A program made the position numbers and the translations under genes. DNA of 64,000 bases, from NCBI GenBank assembly GCA_003152315.1, contig PLZV01000060.1, positions 40,889 to 104,888 of the forward strand. Reading direction: 5' to 3'. Positions within the stretch are counted from its first letter, which is position 1. Each line of letters starts with the position of its first letter. Of the stretch, positions 54,993 to 63,549 are shown one piece after another. Source of the DNA: Verrucomicrobiota bacterium. GTDB taxonomy: Bacteria; Verrucomicrobiota; Verrucomicrobiia; Palsa-1439. The notes under the pieces are model-generated. The model did no database searches and was not told the origin of the DNA. It worked only from the letters and a program-made list of their open reading frames with translations.

Positions 54993-55513
54993 GGATTTGT
55001 CTCCGGTGCTTGTTGCGGTTTATCTTTCGGGCAGCAGACCAGCCAGATGGCCATCGCCAGGAGTACGCCGTCTTCCATCAGGGCTGTCACGCCCACCTTC
55101 CGCGCATCGACAGTGCCGAAACAGCCGCAGCGAATGTTATATCCATGAGCCAGCGCCCACCCGATGGCGGCCAGAAAGACGACCATCAGCGCCGTAATCA
55201 CGAGCGCGCTTGCCTGCTTCCAGATTCCACAGACCAACAGCCCGCCGGCGAGCAGTTCGATCCACGGCAGCGTAATGGCGACGAGGTTGGCAAGTTCGCG
55301 CGGCGGCACATGATAGTTGGTCACATCCTGGGCGAAAGTGGCCAGGTCGGGGACATGCGAAAACTGTGTCACGTGGAAGTGGCTGACCTGTACGTCCCAG
55401 ATCTTGATGACAGCCGAAGCGAGGAAGATCCCTCCCAGGACGAACCGCAGGATGAGATGGACCCATTTCACGGCTGTGCTCCCGTGTGGGTGAGCAGCCC
55501 CGCCGTGTGCCAT
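54989..55513 (-). CDS. MauE/DoxX-like membrane protein
   Basis: A 174-residue protein with four transmembrane helices. GGIFLASAVIKIWD, PWIELLAGGLLVCGIWK and NIRCGCFG are characteristic of the MauE/DoxX family; the CGCFG pair may be redox-active. ATG 55513 is preferred over a GTG nine bases before. It overlaps the rhodanese 3' end, so co-translation is likely. Confidence 0.85.
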   Translation of the reverse strand: MAHGGAAHPHGSTAVKWVHLILRFVLGGIFLASAVIKIWDVQVSHFHVTQFSHVPDLATFAQDVTNYHVPPRELANLVAITLPWIELLAGGLLVCGIWKQASALVITALMVVFLAAIGWALAHGYNIRCGCFGTVDARKVGVTALMEDGVLLAMAIWLVCCPKDKPQQAPETNP

Positions 55514-55929
55514 GTTGTCCACCCGTTCACCAAATAGCGCACATTGTGATAGCCGAGTTCGCGAAGTTTGACCGTCAAACGGTGACTCAGGTCACAGTCC
55601 AGATTGTCGCAATAGGCGACAATCGGCGCGTCGGGCGTCAGCATCGGCGCGATTTGCGGGAAATGATCGTCGAATTCCTCCACCGGCAGGCTGATGGCGC
55701 CGGCAATGTGCCCCGCCGCGTAATCGGACGCGGAGCGGGCGTCGAAAAAGAAACCCGTCCCACTCTTCCACAGCTCTTCGGCTTCTTTGAGCGCCACCGT
55801 GTCCTGGGCCTTTGGTGGCTCCGGCGGTGGCGTGAGCAATGGAATGCGCCGCGGGGAAACCACGTTGGCTCCCAGACCCAGCGCAACGCCCGCGAACATG
55901 ATCGCCAGCGCTCGCTGGAAAGTGCGCAT
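55468..55929 (-). CDS. Membrane-anchored rhodanese-like protein
   Basis: A 153-residue protein with an N-terminal hydrophobic segment (ALAIMFAGVALGLGANVV) and a rhodanese domain. FFDARSASDYAAGHIAGAI is the family motif, and YCDNLDCDLSHRL holds the expected active-site Cys with a further Cys three residues on. It would work in the periplasm. The order rhodanese then MauE/DoxX-like suggests thiol or sulfur chemistry. Confidence 0.88.
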   Translation of the reverse strand: MRTFQRALAIMFAGVALGLGANVVSPRRIPLLTPPPEPPKAQDTVALKEAEELWKSGTGFFFDARSASDYAAGHIAGAISLPVEEFDDHFPQIAPMLTPDAPIVAYCDNLDCDLSHRLTVKLRELGYHNVRYLVNGWTTWHTAGLLTHTGAQP

Positions 55930-55939
55930 GCCCGCCCGG

Positions 55940-56995
55940 TTACCTCCGCAGAACGGTGACCGTCACGGGTACCGACACCTTCTGTTGGCTCGACGCGTTC
56001 GTGTCAAAGCTGATCGCACCCTGGACCGACTGCTTCGGCATCTGGGCGAACTTGGCAACCACCACATACGACTTGCCCGCATCTTTCGTGACCAACTCGA
56101 GGTTCAGGTCCTTCATGTTGGTCGTCAGGTTCTTGATTTCCAACGGCTGATCGGGCCGGGCAGACGAGACCTTGATCTCCCGCATCGGCAGCGCTTCGGA
56201 ATTCGTCGAGGAAGTGTCCGTGATTGGCCAGTACAGCATTACGGGATCTACGAGCACAGCACCGAGTAGCCGTCCGCTCACAGTGATAACCGCCACCGGC
56301 TGGGCGACGTCCTCAAGAGACAACTTTACATTCTCGCTAAATTGCCGCGGCGTTCCTTCGTTCTCGACTTCAATGATGACATTCGCGGACTGGTCGTTTG
56401 TGCCTTCGACAGGCGCAATGCGCGCACGCAAGAGTTTGTTGCTCGGCTCGGCTTTGCTGATGACGAGCTTCTTGCCATCCGTCCGGTGCACCAGCACCGT
56501 CACGTTCGTGATCGTCCCCTGCTGAAGGTTGCCCAGCTGGAAATTCGGGGGCGTAACATCGAGAACCTGTTTCATTTCAATCTTGATCGACAGGCTTGTT
56601 TTCGGCGCTTGCGGATCGTTGGACGGGACGGTGATGCTTTTCACGAGCGCGCCCCGCTGGCCGCTGACCCTGACCGTGAAGACCAGCTCACCCTTTTCCC
56701 CTGTCTTGAGCAAATCCGGCTTCACGCTGGCGACCGTGCAGCCGCAGGATGGTTGTGGCTTCTCGATCTTCAGGTCTCCCGGTCCCGTATTCTGGAACGT
56801 AAAGGTTCCCGTGACGGACTCGACCAGGGAGGTCGGGCCGAAGTCATAAACGGTTTTGTCGAATTGAAGTTTTCCCGCGGGCGCTGGCGCGACGGCTGGC
56901 GCGGCATTGGTCCCCGGGGCATTCGTCCCCTCCGCGCGTGCGCTGCCGATGGTCGCCACTACTAATAATACTACTGCCAAGAATTCTCGTCTCAT
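55940..56995 (-). CDS. Exported DUF1573 protein
   Basis: A 351-residue protein with a signal peptide (FLAVVLLVVATIGSARAEG). A DUF1573 domain begins near LQFDKTVYDFGPTSLVE and includes QPSCGCTVASV, the Cys-Gly-Cys motif. Further Ig-like beta-sandwich segments follow. It begins a minus-strand run DUF1573-rhodanese-MauE/DoxX-RidA. Function of DUF1573 is not established. Confidence 0.88.
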   Translation of the reverse strand: MRREFLAVVLLVVATIGSARAEGTNAPGTNAAPAVAPAPAGKLQFDKTVYDFGPTSLVESVTGTFTFQNTGPGDLKIEKPQPSCGCTVASVKPDLLKTGEKGELVFTVRVSGQRGALVKSITVPSNDPQAPKTSLSIKIEMKQVLDVTPPNFQLGNLQQGTITNVTVLVHRTDGKKLVISKAEPSNKLLRARIAPVEGTNDQSANVIIEVENEGTPRQFSENVKLSLEDVAQPVAVITVSGRLLGAVLVDPVMLYWPITDTSSTNSEALPMREIKVSSARPDQPLEIKNLTTNMKDLNLELVTKDAGKSYVVVAKFAQMPKQSVQGAISFDTNASSQQKVSVPVTVTVLRR

Positions 56996-57155
56996 GGTGA
57001 TTTCAATCTCTCCGTTATTCGTTTCAAGCTACGGGGCTCATCTTACGCGGGAGTATCCCTTCTGACAAGCGTAACTCTGCGCCTGCATTACCTTGAAAGA
57101 AGTTGCTTTTGACCAGCCTCCGGTTGAAGATTTGCCGGTAATTTTGACAGCGCAC

Positions 57156-58094
57156 ATGTTTTTTTCACTCAATCTTTTCCCGCACTCCATGGCCATCCTC
57201 GCGACTGCCGTCGGTTCGGGTGACCTGTCGGACGCGGAAATACTAGGGCGCTATCCGGCCGTCGTCGCGGCGGGGGCCATTCTGCTTTCCTTGGGGCTGA
57301 TTTGCGACTTTTACCTATTATTCCGCCTCACGCGGTCTTTGGCCATTCGCGAGCCGACTGCAGACGGGTCCCTCTTCAAGGTTGAACCAAAAACATGGGG
57401 CCTGGATGACGTGCTGTTCGCCATCGGCGCGGTGGTTATCTTGTGGGTGGTCACTGAGGGGACAGTCCTGCTGGCATTCAAGCTCGCGCATGTGGACGAG
57501 GCTGGTGCCCTGCCCTGGCTCCTTTTGGTCGAAATGTTCTTGCGTGTCGTGATTCTCTTCGGCTTCGTCGAGTTCTTCCGTCGACGGGGCGTCGATTGGC
57601 GGGCGGCGGTCGGCTTGCGGCGCCAGCCGCCCCTGCGCGCAATTGCGTCTGGCGGAATCTTCTTTTTGGCGATACTGCCTCCACTGGCCGCCGTGTTTGC
57701 TGCCAGTGCGGCGCTCTGCCGCGCGTTCGGCATCGAGGATACGGCGCAACCAATTGCTGATCTACTGGCCACCTCCAACTCCAGCGTTGTCGTCGGCCTG
57801 ATTGTCGCGTTCGCCATCGCCGTTGCACCGGTGTTCGAGGAATTTGTCTTCCGGGGCTTCGCGTACCCTGCCCTCAAACAACGTTGGGGCACTTGGCGGG
57901 CGCTGGCGCTGGTGTCAGCGGCGTTTGCGGCGATCCATTTGCATGTGCCATCACTGGGACCGCTTTTTGCTCTGGCGGTCGGGCTCGGGTTGGCTTACGA
58001 ATTCACCGGTTCCCTGCTGGCCCCCATCACCATGCACGCGCTGTTCAATGCCACCAATGTGGGAATGCTCCTGTACGTCCGCGCGCACTCATGA
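57156..58094 (+). CDS. CPBP family intramembrane protease with coupled thiL
   Basis: A 312-residue polytopic protein (start uncertain: ATG 57156 here, TTG 57093 or ATG 57189 possible). The EEFVFRGFAYPAL motif, AIHLHVPS, and MHALFNATN near the C-terminus are the CPBP motifs. It differs from the first CPBP gene at 10186. It overlaps thiL by ATGA. CPBP proteins are often next to unrelated housekeeping genes, so the link need not be functional. Confidence 0.85.
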   Translation: MFFSLNLFPHSMAILATAVGSGDLSDAEILGRYPAVVAAGAILLSLGLICDFYLLFRLTRSLAIREPTADGSLFKVEPKTWGLDDVLFAIGAVVILWVVTEGTVLLAFKLAHVDEAGALPWLLLVEMFLRVVILFGFVEFFRRRGVDWRAAVGLRRQPPLRAIASGGIFFLAILPPLAAVFAASAALCRAFGIEDTAQPIADLLATSNSSVVVGLIVAFAIAVAPVFEEFVFRGFAYPALKQRWGTWRALALVSAAFAAIHLHVPSLGPLFALAVGLGLAYEFTGSLLAPITMHALFNATNVGMLLYVRAHS

Positions 58095-59050
58095 ACCCCA
58101 CGCCGAAAAAAAACGCCCGCGTTCGTGACCTCGGCGAATTCGGCTTGATTCGCGAATTGCGAAGCGTCATCGGTCCGCCGCGTGGTTCTGTGGTCGTCGG
58201 CATTGGCGACGATTGCGCGGTGCTGCGCGGCGATGATCCCGACAAGTATCTGCTCTACACCTGCGACCCGGTGGTGGAAGGCGTTCACTATCGACGGAGC
58301 GATCAGCCCCGCCAGGTCGGCTGGAAAGCGATGGCCCGCAATCTCAGCGACATCGCGGCGATGGGCGGAGTACCGCGCTGGGCCGTGGTCAGCATCGGTT
58401 TGCGGCGCGATACACGCGCTCGTTGGGTGAAAGAGCTGTATGCGGGACTGCGCGCCGCCGCCCGAAAGTTCGGTTGTCAGATTGTCGGCGGCGACACGAC
58501 GCAGGTGAAGCATGAGCAGTTCGTCGTGGTTACGCTCATCGGTGAAGTGGAACGCTCGCGAATGACCTCGCGCAGCGGGGCAAAGGTCGGCGACTCGATA
58601 TTGGTGACGGGCAAGCTGGGCGGCTCGCGGCGCGGCAAACATCTTACGTTTACGCCGCGCATCAACGAGGCGCGCTGGCTGGTCGGCAACTTCCCGGTGC
58701 ATGCCATGATCGATCTGAGCGATGGCCTGTCCAGCGACCTGCAGCGGCTGGTCGAAGCGAGCCGGCCCGGGATCGGATTCGAAATCCACGCCGCGGAGAT
58801 TCCCATCGCCCGCGCCGCCCGCGGAAGCCTGGCGGCGGCGCTCCATGACGGCGAGGATTTCGAGTTGCTCTTCACCATCGACCCGCGCCATGTTACCGCG
58901 CTGCGCAAGCAATGGGCGCGGACGTTTACTCTGGAGTTGACAGAGATCGGCCGCGTGGTCCGCTCGCGAGAGCAAGTCACCATCATCGGAGCGGATGGAT
59001 CACGGAAACCCCTTGCGCCAGCTGGTTATGATCACTTCGCAACAAGTTGA
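58091..59050 (+). CDS. thiL: Thiamine-monophosphate kinase ThiL
   Basis: A 319-residue AIR-synthase-fold kinase that makes thiamine diphosphate. GIGDDCAVL, DPVVEGVHY, KAMARNLSDIAAMGG, IVGGDTTQ and MIDLSDGLSSDL are the Mg-ATP and substrate motifs. ATG 58091 overlaps the CPBP stop. It overlaps tsaE by 23 bases. Supplies the cofactor for, among others, the KorAB enzyme in this window. Confidence 0.95.
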   Translation: MNPTPKKNARVRDLGEFGLIRELRSVIGPPRGSVVVGIGDDCAVLRGDDPDKYLLYTCDPVVEGVHYRRSDQPRQVGWKAMARNLSDIAAMGGVPRWAVVSIGLRRDTRARWVKELYAGLRAAARKFGCQIVGGDTTQVKHEQFVVVTLIGEVERSRMTSRSGAKVGDSILVTGKLGGSRRGKHLTFTPRINEARWLVGNFPVHAMIDLSDGLSSDLQRLVEASRPGIGFEIHAAEIPIARAARGSLAAALHDGEDFELLFTIDPRHVTALRKQWARTFTLELTEIGRVVRSREQVTIIGADGSRKPLAPAGYDHFATS

Positions 59051-59450
59051 GACGCGCAGTCTCGCGGAAACCCTGGAGTTTGGCGCGCGCCTGGCCCGCG
59101 AACTTCAGCCGGGCGACGTCCTCGCCTTGTCTGGCGAACTCGGCGCCGGCAAGACCGCGCTCGTCAAAGGCATCGCGCGCGGGCTCGGCGTCACCGTGGA
59201 GGTGACCAGCCCCACGTTCACGTTGATCCATGAATACGGCGGCGGTCGGCTGGCGCTTATTCACGTCGATCTTTATCGGCTCGACAACGTGCCGCAAGCA
59301 CTCGCCGTCGGCATCGAAGATTACCTGAATGGTCCGGGCGTGACGGTGATCGAGTGGGCGGAGAGGATTGCGCCGTTGTTGCCGCCGCACACGACCCGGA
59401 TTCGGATTGAATCCCTTGGCGAAGATACGCGTCGCATCGAAATCGCATGA
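59028..59450 (+). CDS. tsaE: tRNA threonylcarbamoyladenosine biosynthesis ATPase TsaE
   Basis: A 140-residue P-loop protein from ATG 59028 (MITSQQVETR), Walker A GELGAGKT at 36-43, SPTFTLIHEY and DLYRL are specific for TsaE. It powers the TsaB-TsaD-TsaE complex for t6A37 in ANN-decoding tRNAs. An earlier start inside thiL is possible. It overlaps tsaB by ATGA. Confidence 0.94.
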   Translation: MITSQQVETRSLAETLEFGARLARELQPGDVLALSGELGAGKTALVKGIARGLGVTVEVTSPTFTLIHEYGGGRLALIHVDLYRLDNVPQALAVGIEDYLNGPGVTVIEWAERIAPLLPPHTTRIRIESLGEDTRRIEIA

Positions 59451-60124
59451 TCACACTGGCCATCGACACTTCGACTGCCCGAGGCGCGGTCGCACTCTTG
59501 CGCGACGACAAACCGCTGGCGGAGGGGACCTTCGACCGCTCCCCGCCGGGGCAGAACCTATTCGACATGGCCGCGAAGCTTCTTGCGGCAAACCAACTCC
59601 TGGTGGACGATTTGGGATTGCTTGCGGTGGGACTTGGCCCGGGATCATTCACGGGAATCCGGGTGGGCATTGCCGCCGCCAAGGGAGTCGCCCTTCCCAG
59701 GAAGCTGCCGATCAAAGGCGCGAGCAGTTTTGATGCGTTGGCGCTGACAGCGTTGCCGCAGATGCCGCCGGATTGTCCACAGCTCTGTGTCTTGAGCGAT
59801 GCGCGACGGGACGAGATTTATTTCGCGTTGTATGACCGTCAGGGGCGTTGCGTCAAGAAATGCCAGATCGCCACGCTCGAAGCTGTTGCCGATGAAATCC
59901 ATCATCCGATTTGGTTTGTTAGTTCCGAGATCGGGCGATACAAAGACGACATTACCGCGCTGTTTGGCGGGTTCGGATCGATTTGCGAAGCGCCTGTTTT
60001 TCCGAGCGCAGCGGCGGTGGGCTGGCTGGCGTACCACCGGTTTCAGGACGATGGTGATCGCGGTGACGAGGACCCCGAACCGATTTATTTGCGAACAGTA
60101 CAATACAAGACGATTGGAACATGA
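59447..60124 (+). CDS. tsaB: tRNA threonylcarbamoyladenosine biosynthesis protein TsaB
   Basis: A 225-residue ASKHA-fold protein (LAIDTSTARGAVALL, GLGPGSFTGIRVG, FDALALTA) that scaffolds TsaD. TsaD is not in the window. Its stop overlaps the start of the following unknown gene, implying a functional or at least translational link. Confidence 0.93.
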   Translation: MITLAIDTSTARGAVALLRDDKPLAEGTFDRSPPGQNLFDMAAKLLAANQLLVDDLGLLAVGLGPGSFTGIRVGIAAAKGVALPRKLPIKGASSFDALALTALPQMPPDCPQLCVLSDARRDEIYFALYDRQGRCVKKCQIATLEAVADEIHHPIWFVSSEIGRYKDDITALFGGFGSICEAPVFPSAAAVGWLAYHRFQDDGDRGDEDPEPIYLRTVQYKTIGT

Positions 60125-61581
60125 CAGAACCCAGTACAAAACCAATTCCGCAATGGTCGGCGGCGGGAGATCGCACGGACCACATTACCGATACAGGCCA
60201 AAAGGCATTTCACGTCAATATTGATTCGACCAGATACGGCACGTTCGCTGAAATCGGTGCCGGTCAAGAGGTCGCCCGCTGGTTCTTTCGCGTCGGCGGG
60301 GCGTCGGGCACGGTCGCCAAGACCATTTCCGCCTACGACAAGAACGTCAGCGACGCCATCTATGGCCCGGCCGAGCGTTACGTGAGTCGAAAACGACTCC
60401 AGCAGATGCTGGATTACGAGTACAACCTGCTATTGGAACGTCTCGACGCTTCTCGTGGCGAGAAGACGAATTTTTTCGTGTTCGCCAATACCGTCGCCGC
60501 CCGCAGCTTCTCGCGCCGCGATGATTCCAACGGCTGGCTCGGCATTAAATTCCAGGCCGAGCCGCGCGCCGAAGCGTCACAAGTGTTGATCCACGTCCGT
60601 TTGCTCGACGAAGAGAATGTGCGCGAGCAGGAAGCGCTTGGCGTGATTGGTGTGAATCTCATCTTCGGGGCGTTGTTCCAACACGAGAATCCGCGGCTCC
60701 TCATTACTTCGCTGCTCGACCAACTCACGAAGAACCGCATTGAAGTGGACATGATCAAGTTCTCCGGACCGGGTTTCGCCAAGGTGGATAACCGCCTGAT
60801 GAGTTTGCAGTTGGTCGAGCAGGGTCTCACGGAGGCGGTCATGTTCACCACCGACGGCGAGGTCGTTCAGGCGTCGGAGGTGCTCTACAAGAAGCCGGTC
60901 CTGGTCGAGCGCGGCACATTCCGTCCCGTCAACAATCTCCATGTGGATCTGCTGGAATGCTCCCGCCGTCAATTCCTCGCCGATTCGCCGGACAATGCGA
61001 ATGCCGTCGTGCTGATGGAAATTACGATGCGCAACCTGCTGCAAAACGTGAAGGTGCAACCCATCGATTTTCTCGCTCGCGTGGATGCCCTGGGGACCAT
61101 TGGACACACCGTCCTCGTCACCAGCCACCAGGAGTTTTATCATCTGGTCGATTATCTGCGGCGTACCACAAATTGCCCCATCGGCATCGCCGTGGGAATG
61201 CCGACGGTGCAGGAGCTTATCGACCCGAAGTATTATTCGAGCCTGCCGGGCGGAGTCCTGGAAGCCCTGGGCCGGCTGTTTTCCGGTCCGGTAAAGCTGT
61301 ACGTGTACCCTCGCAAGAACTCGGAACACGCCCCGCTCATGACGCTCGAGAACATGCCGGTTCCTGACAACATGAAACCCCTGCATAGCTATTTCCAGAT
61401 CAACCATCTCGTCGAAGACCTGCGGGGAATCAACCCCGACAATCTCAAGATCCATTACAGCGATTTGCTGAAAATGATTCGCAGTAATGACCCGACATGG
61501 GAAACCATGGTCCCCCCCGCAGTTGCCCAGCTCATCAAAGACGGAAAGCTCTTCGGTTACGGCGGCGGGAACGAGGAGTAA
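60121..61581 (+). CDS. Conserved protein of unknown function, translationally coupled to tsaB
   Basis: A 486-residue protein with no signal peptide. A characteristic early block is FAEIGAGQEVARWFFRVGGA then TVAKTISAYDKNVSDAIYG; FFVFANTVAARSF and VRLLDEENVREQEALGVIGV follow. The C-terminal half has AVGMPTVQELID and DPTWETMVPPAVAQL, ending FGYGGGNEE. I believe relatives are often labelled TonB-dependent receptor, but there is neither signal nor plug/barrel sequence, so I do not use that name. ATG 60121 overlaps tsaB's stop. The 3' 60 bases are duplicated at 62855. Confidence 0.8.
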   Translation: MTEPSTKPIPQWSAAGDRTDHITDTGQKAFHVNIDSTRYGTFAEIGAGQEVARWFFRVGGASGTVAKTISAYDKNVSDAIYGPAERYVSRKRLQQMLDYEYNLLLERLDASRGEKTNFFVFANTVAARSFSRRDDSNGWLGIKFQAEPRAEASQVLIHVRLLDEENVREQEALGVIGVNLIFGALFQHENPRLLITSLLDQLTKNRIEVDMIKFSGPGFAKVDNRLMSLQLVEQGLTEAVMFTTDGEVVQASEVLYKKPVLVERGTFRPVNNLHVDLLECSRRQFLADSPDNANAVVLMEITMRNLLQNVKVQPIDFLARVDALGTIGHTVLVTSHQEFYHLVDYLRRTTNCPIGIAVGMPTVQELIDPKYYSSLPGGVLEALGRLFSGPVKLYVYPRKNSEHAPLMTLENMPVPDNMKPLHSYFQINHLVEDLRGINPDNLKIHYSDLLKMIRSNDPTWETMVPPAVAQLIKDGKLFGYGGGNEE

Positions 61582-61618
61582 CCCTGCGAACGGACGACGC
61601 CTCCGTCATTCTTTCCGC

Positions 61619-61628
61619 AGTGAGCCAC
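61619..61628 (+). repeat. AGTGAGCCAC direct repeat, left of the GT9-like gene
   Basis: AGTGAGCCAC lies 30 bases before the ATG of the next gene. The same ten bases in the same orientation lie 20 bases after it at 62814-62823. A 10-mer may recur by chance, but the pair brackets the gene. Confidence 0.5.
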
Positions 61629-61657
61629 GCTTCTAAGTGCCCGTGCATCCCGTGTCA

Positions 61658-62794
61658 ATGAGAACTCTGCTGATTAACTACGTCTACTACAACCCGGTCG
61701 GCCACGTTGTTGAGGCCTTGAAGTTTTCAAAAGGACTCCACGAAGCCAACCCGGACATTGAGATCCACGTTGCCTTGAACCGGTACTCACCAACGCAACT
61801 CACCGAAGCGTGCCCGTGGATCGCGAAAACGTATCCCTTCGACATCCACGAGTTCTTGACGAAGGGTCCCGACGCCGCGTGTCTCAAGCGCATCCCTCGC
61901 ACTTGGGACTACATCATGACCAACACACTCGTTCTCCACGATCTTGCCAAAATCAAGACGCCGGGAAGAGACGAGAAAGCCATGGGCAACTATGTTCGTG
62001 TTAGCGGAACGCTATTCCGGGCGTCGTCCGGGACGGGCACCTTCTTTCCCAAGATCGTCTTCCCGGCGGGTTTGCATTACCGGATCGACGCCAAGGTTGA
62101 ATTGCAGATACCACAACACGCCATCCGTTTTGCGCGTCGACTCGAACACGATGGCCCGACAATTTGCCTGCTGCTCGGCGGCTCTGGACCGTATCGCGTA
62201 TCTCCAACGATTTCGACGTGGATCAAGATCATCCGTGCTCTGAATGATAGTTTCCCCAATCTCCGGATCTATTTGACCGGCGTGCGCAAATCTAAGAAGG
62301 GTTACACCGCGACGAGCGGATACACCGACAGCCGTATCGACAAGATCCTCACGGCATTTCGCAATGTCGTCGATTGCTACGACATCGGCCTATGGAACCA
62401 ACTGGCCATCATGGAACAAAGCGCTGTCTTTCTCTCGCCCCACACCGGTTTCGGGTTCCTGGCCCCCTGCGTGAATACTCCGTGGCTCACCATCTCCGGC
62501 GGCAATTGGCCGGAATACTTCTTCAATCACGTACCGTTCTATTCCGTGATGCCGGACAATCCCGACTTTCCCTATCTCGGGAATCTCACAGCACGAGATG
62601 AGAACGGACGTCCACGCCGAATACCGGACATGCAACCTCACAAGCTCGAAAAGAAGATCCCCGAAATCATCGAAGCGGCCCACCTCCTGATGACCGACTC
62701 TTTCACCTACGAGGCCGCCCTCAAGCGTCACCGACTGAATATCCAACGGGCCAATGTCAGGCGGGACAAGGTACACCTGCGGCCGTTCTTCTAA
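61658..62794 (+). CDS. Glycosyltransferase family 9-like (heptosyltransferase fold) protein
   Basis: A 378-residue protein from ATG 61658 (MRTLLINYVYYNPVGHVVEA). Two Rossmann-like halves are suggested: an N-terminal half with LKFSKGLHEANPDIEIHVAL and a C-terminal half with CLLLGGSGPYRVSP, YDIGLWNQLAIMEQ and SPHTGFGFLAPCV (donor-site-like). This is the GT-B plan of GT9 heptosyltransferases, though the match is partial. It lies alone behind the tsaB operon with 10-bp direct repeats on both sides and a duplicated tail of the preceding gene behind it. Confidence 0.65.
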   Translation: MRTLLINYVYYNPVGHVVEALKFSKGLHEANPDIEIHVALNRYSPTQLTEACPWIAKTYPFDIHEFLTKGPDAACLKRIPRTWDYIMTNTLVLHDLAKIKTPGRDEKAMGNYVRVSGTLFRASSGTGTFFPKIVFPAGLHYRIDAKVELQIPQHAIRFARRLEHDGPTICLLLGGSGPYRVSPTISTWIKIIRALNDSFPNLRIYLTGVRKSKKGYTATSGYTDSRIDKILTAFRNVVDCYDIGLWNQLAIMEQSAVFLSPHTGFGFLAPCVNTPWLTISGGNWPEYFFNHVPFYSVMPDNPDFPYLGNLTARDENGRPRRIPDMQPHKLEKKIPEIIEAAHLLMTDSFTYEAALKRHRLNIQRANVRRDKVHLRPFF

Positions 62795-62813
62795 GCCGTC
62801 CCGGCCCGCGAGA

Positions 62814-62823
62814 AGTGAGCCAC
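62814..62823 (+). repeat. AGTGAGCCAC direct repeat, right of the GT9-like gene
   Basis: Second copy of the motif at 61619-61628, same orientation. Confidence 0.5.
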
Positions 62824-62854
62824 CCCGCTACGCCTTCACTCCCGCCAATGTAAC

Positions 62855-62914
62855 GTTGCCAAACTCATCAAATCCGGAAAACTCTTCGGCTACGGCGGCG
62901 GCAACGAGGAGTGA
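62855..62914 (+). pseudogene. Duplicated 3' end of the 486-residue unknown gene
   Basis: The 60 bases encode VAKLIKSGKLFGYGGGNEE and TGA, against VAQLIKDGKLFGYGGGNEE and TAA at 61522-61581. There are about 8 differences in 60 bases and the reading frame is kept. No start or upstream homology is seen; similarity stops at GTT GCC. It is the last 19 codons of a lost paralogue or a partial duplication. Confidence 0.8.
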
Positions 62915-62920
62915 CGAATC

Positions 62921-63094
62921 CTAAGCGCTCTTTTCTATACGATCAAGAATCCCCAGTCGCACGCATTCATCTATCGCTGTGCGTGCCTGAGCTGCGTGGC
63001 GCTTCGCGGCCCGTTCAATGTCCTCGGCTCTCAGCAGGAAATATTTGTAATAGCCCCATTCGTATCCGGGTTCATCCACTACGGTCGCTGACAT
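62921..63094 (-). CDS. Possible small protein of 57 residues upstream-facing to vapC
   Basis: Minus-strand ATG 63094 (MSATVVDEPGYEWGYYKYF) is preceded directly by GGAGG, a close spacing for initiation. A helical tail (AEDIERAAKRHAAQARTAID) follows to TAG 62921-62923. Composition is protein-like and it is co-oriented with the vapC gene 48 bases upstream. No family recognised. Confidence 0.45.
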   Translation of the reverse strand: MSATVVDEPGYEWGYYKYFLLRAEDIERAAKRHAAQARTAIDECVRLGILDRIEKSA

Positions 63095-63141
63095 CCTCCG
63101 TGATCAATGGGCGGGCTGAAAAGACGACGGCGAAGTGTTGC

Positions 63142-63549
63142 TCATGGCACCGTCTGAAACCCCATTTGCTTGAAATGGCGGTCGGTGGTCAGCGCTTGCT
63201 TCAGTTTCAGTTGCTGCATGACCACGAAACTGGTGCAGTCGGTGAAGGAAAACTCCTTGTCGGCGTAGCGAAAGAACAAGTGTCGCGCCTTCTCCGCGCG
63301 TTCGGGTGTGATCGGCTCCCATTGCAGTCGCGCGCTCCCGTCGACCTGTTTCCACCACGCCTCCGCCGCCGATAATCCCAGCCGAAATCGGATCAGGGTC
63401 AGCGTCTCGTCGATAACGTAGTCGGTCGTCACCAACACGCCCTTCTGTTCCAACCACCGGTCACGCGCGGCGCTCGCACGGGCGTGAGACGGATCAGCGG
63501 CATCCGCACAGGCCATCCAGCCCGCCGTATCGACGAAGAGACGTTTCAT
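63142..63549 (-). CDS. vapC: VapC-like PIN-domain toxin
   Basis: A 135-residue PIN ribonuclease. The acidic quartet Asp7 (FVDTAGW), Glu48 (DETL), Asp104 (FTDCTSF) and Asp123 (TTDRHF) is intact, so the enzyme should be active and cut RNA, typically tRNA or rRNA. Its start overlaps the antitoxin's stop by ATGA, the usual antitoxin-first order. Confidence 0.92.
   Translation of the reverse strand: MKRLFVDTAGWMACADAADPSHARASAARDRWLEQKGVLVTTDYVIDETLTLIRFRLGLSAAEAWWKQVDGSARLQWEPITPERAEKARHLFFRYADKEFSFTDCTSFVVMQQLKLKQALTTDRHFKQMGFQTVP

Noticed and set aside
60121..61581. TonB-dependent receptor
   Set aside because: There is no signal peptide, TonB box, plug or long beta-barrel; the protein looks soluble and cytoplasmic.
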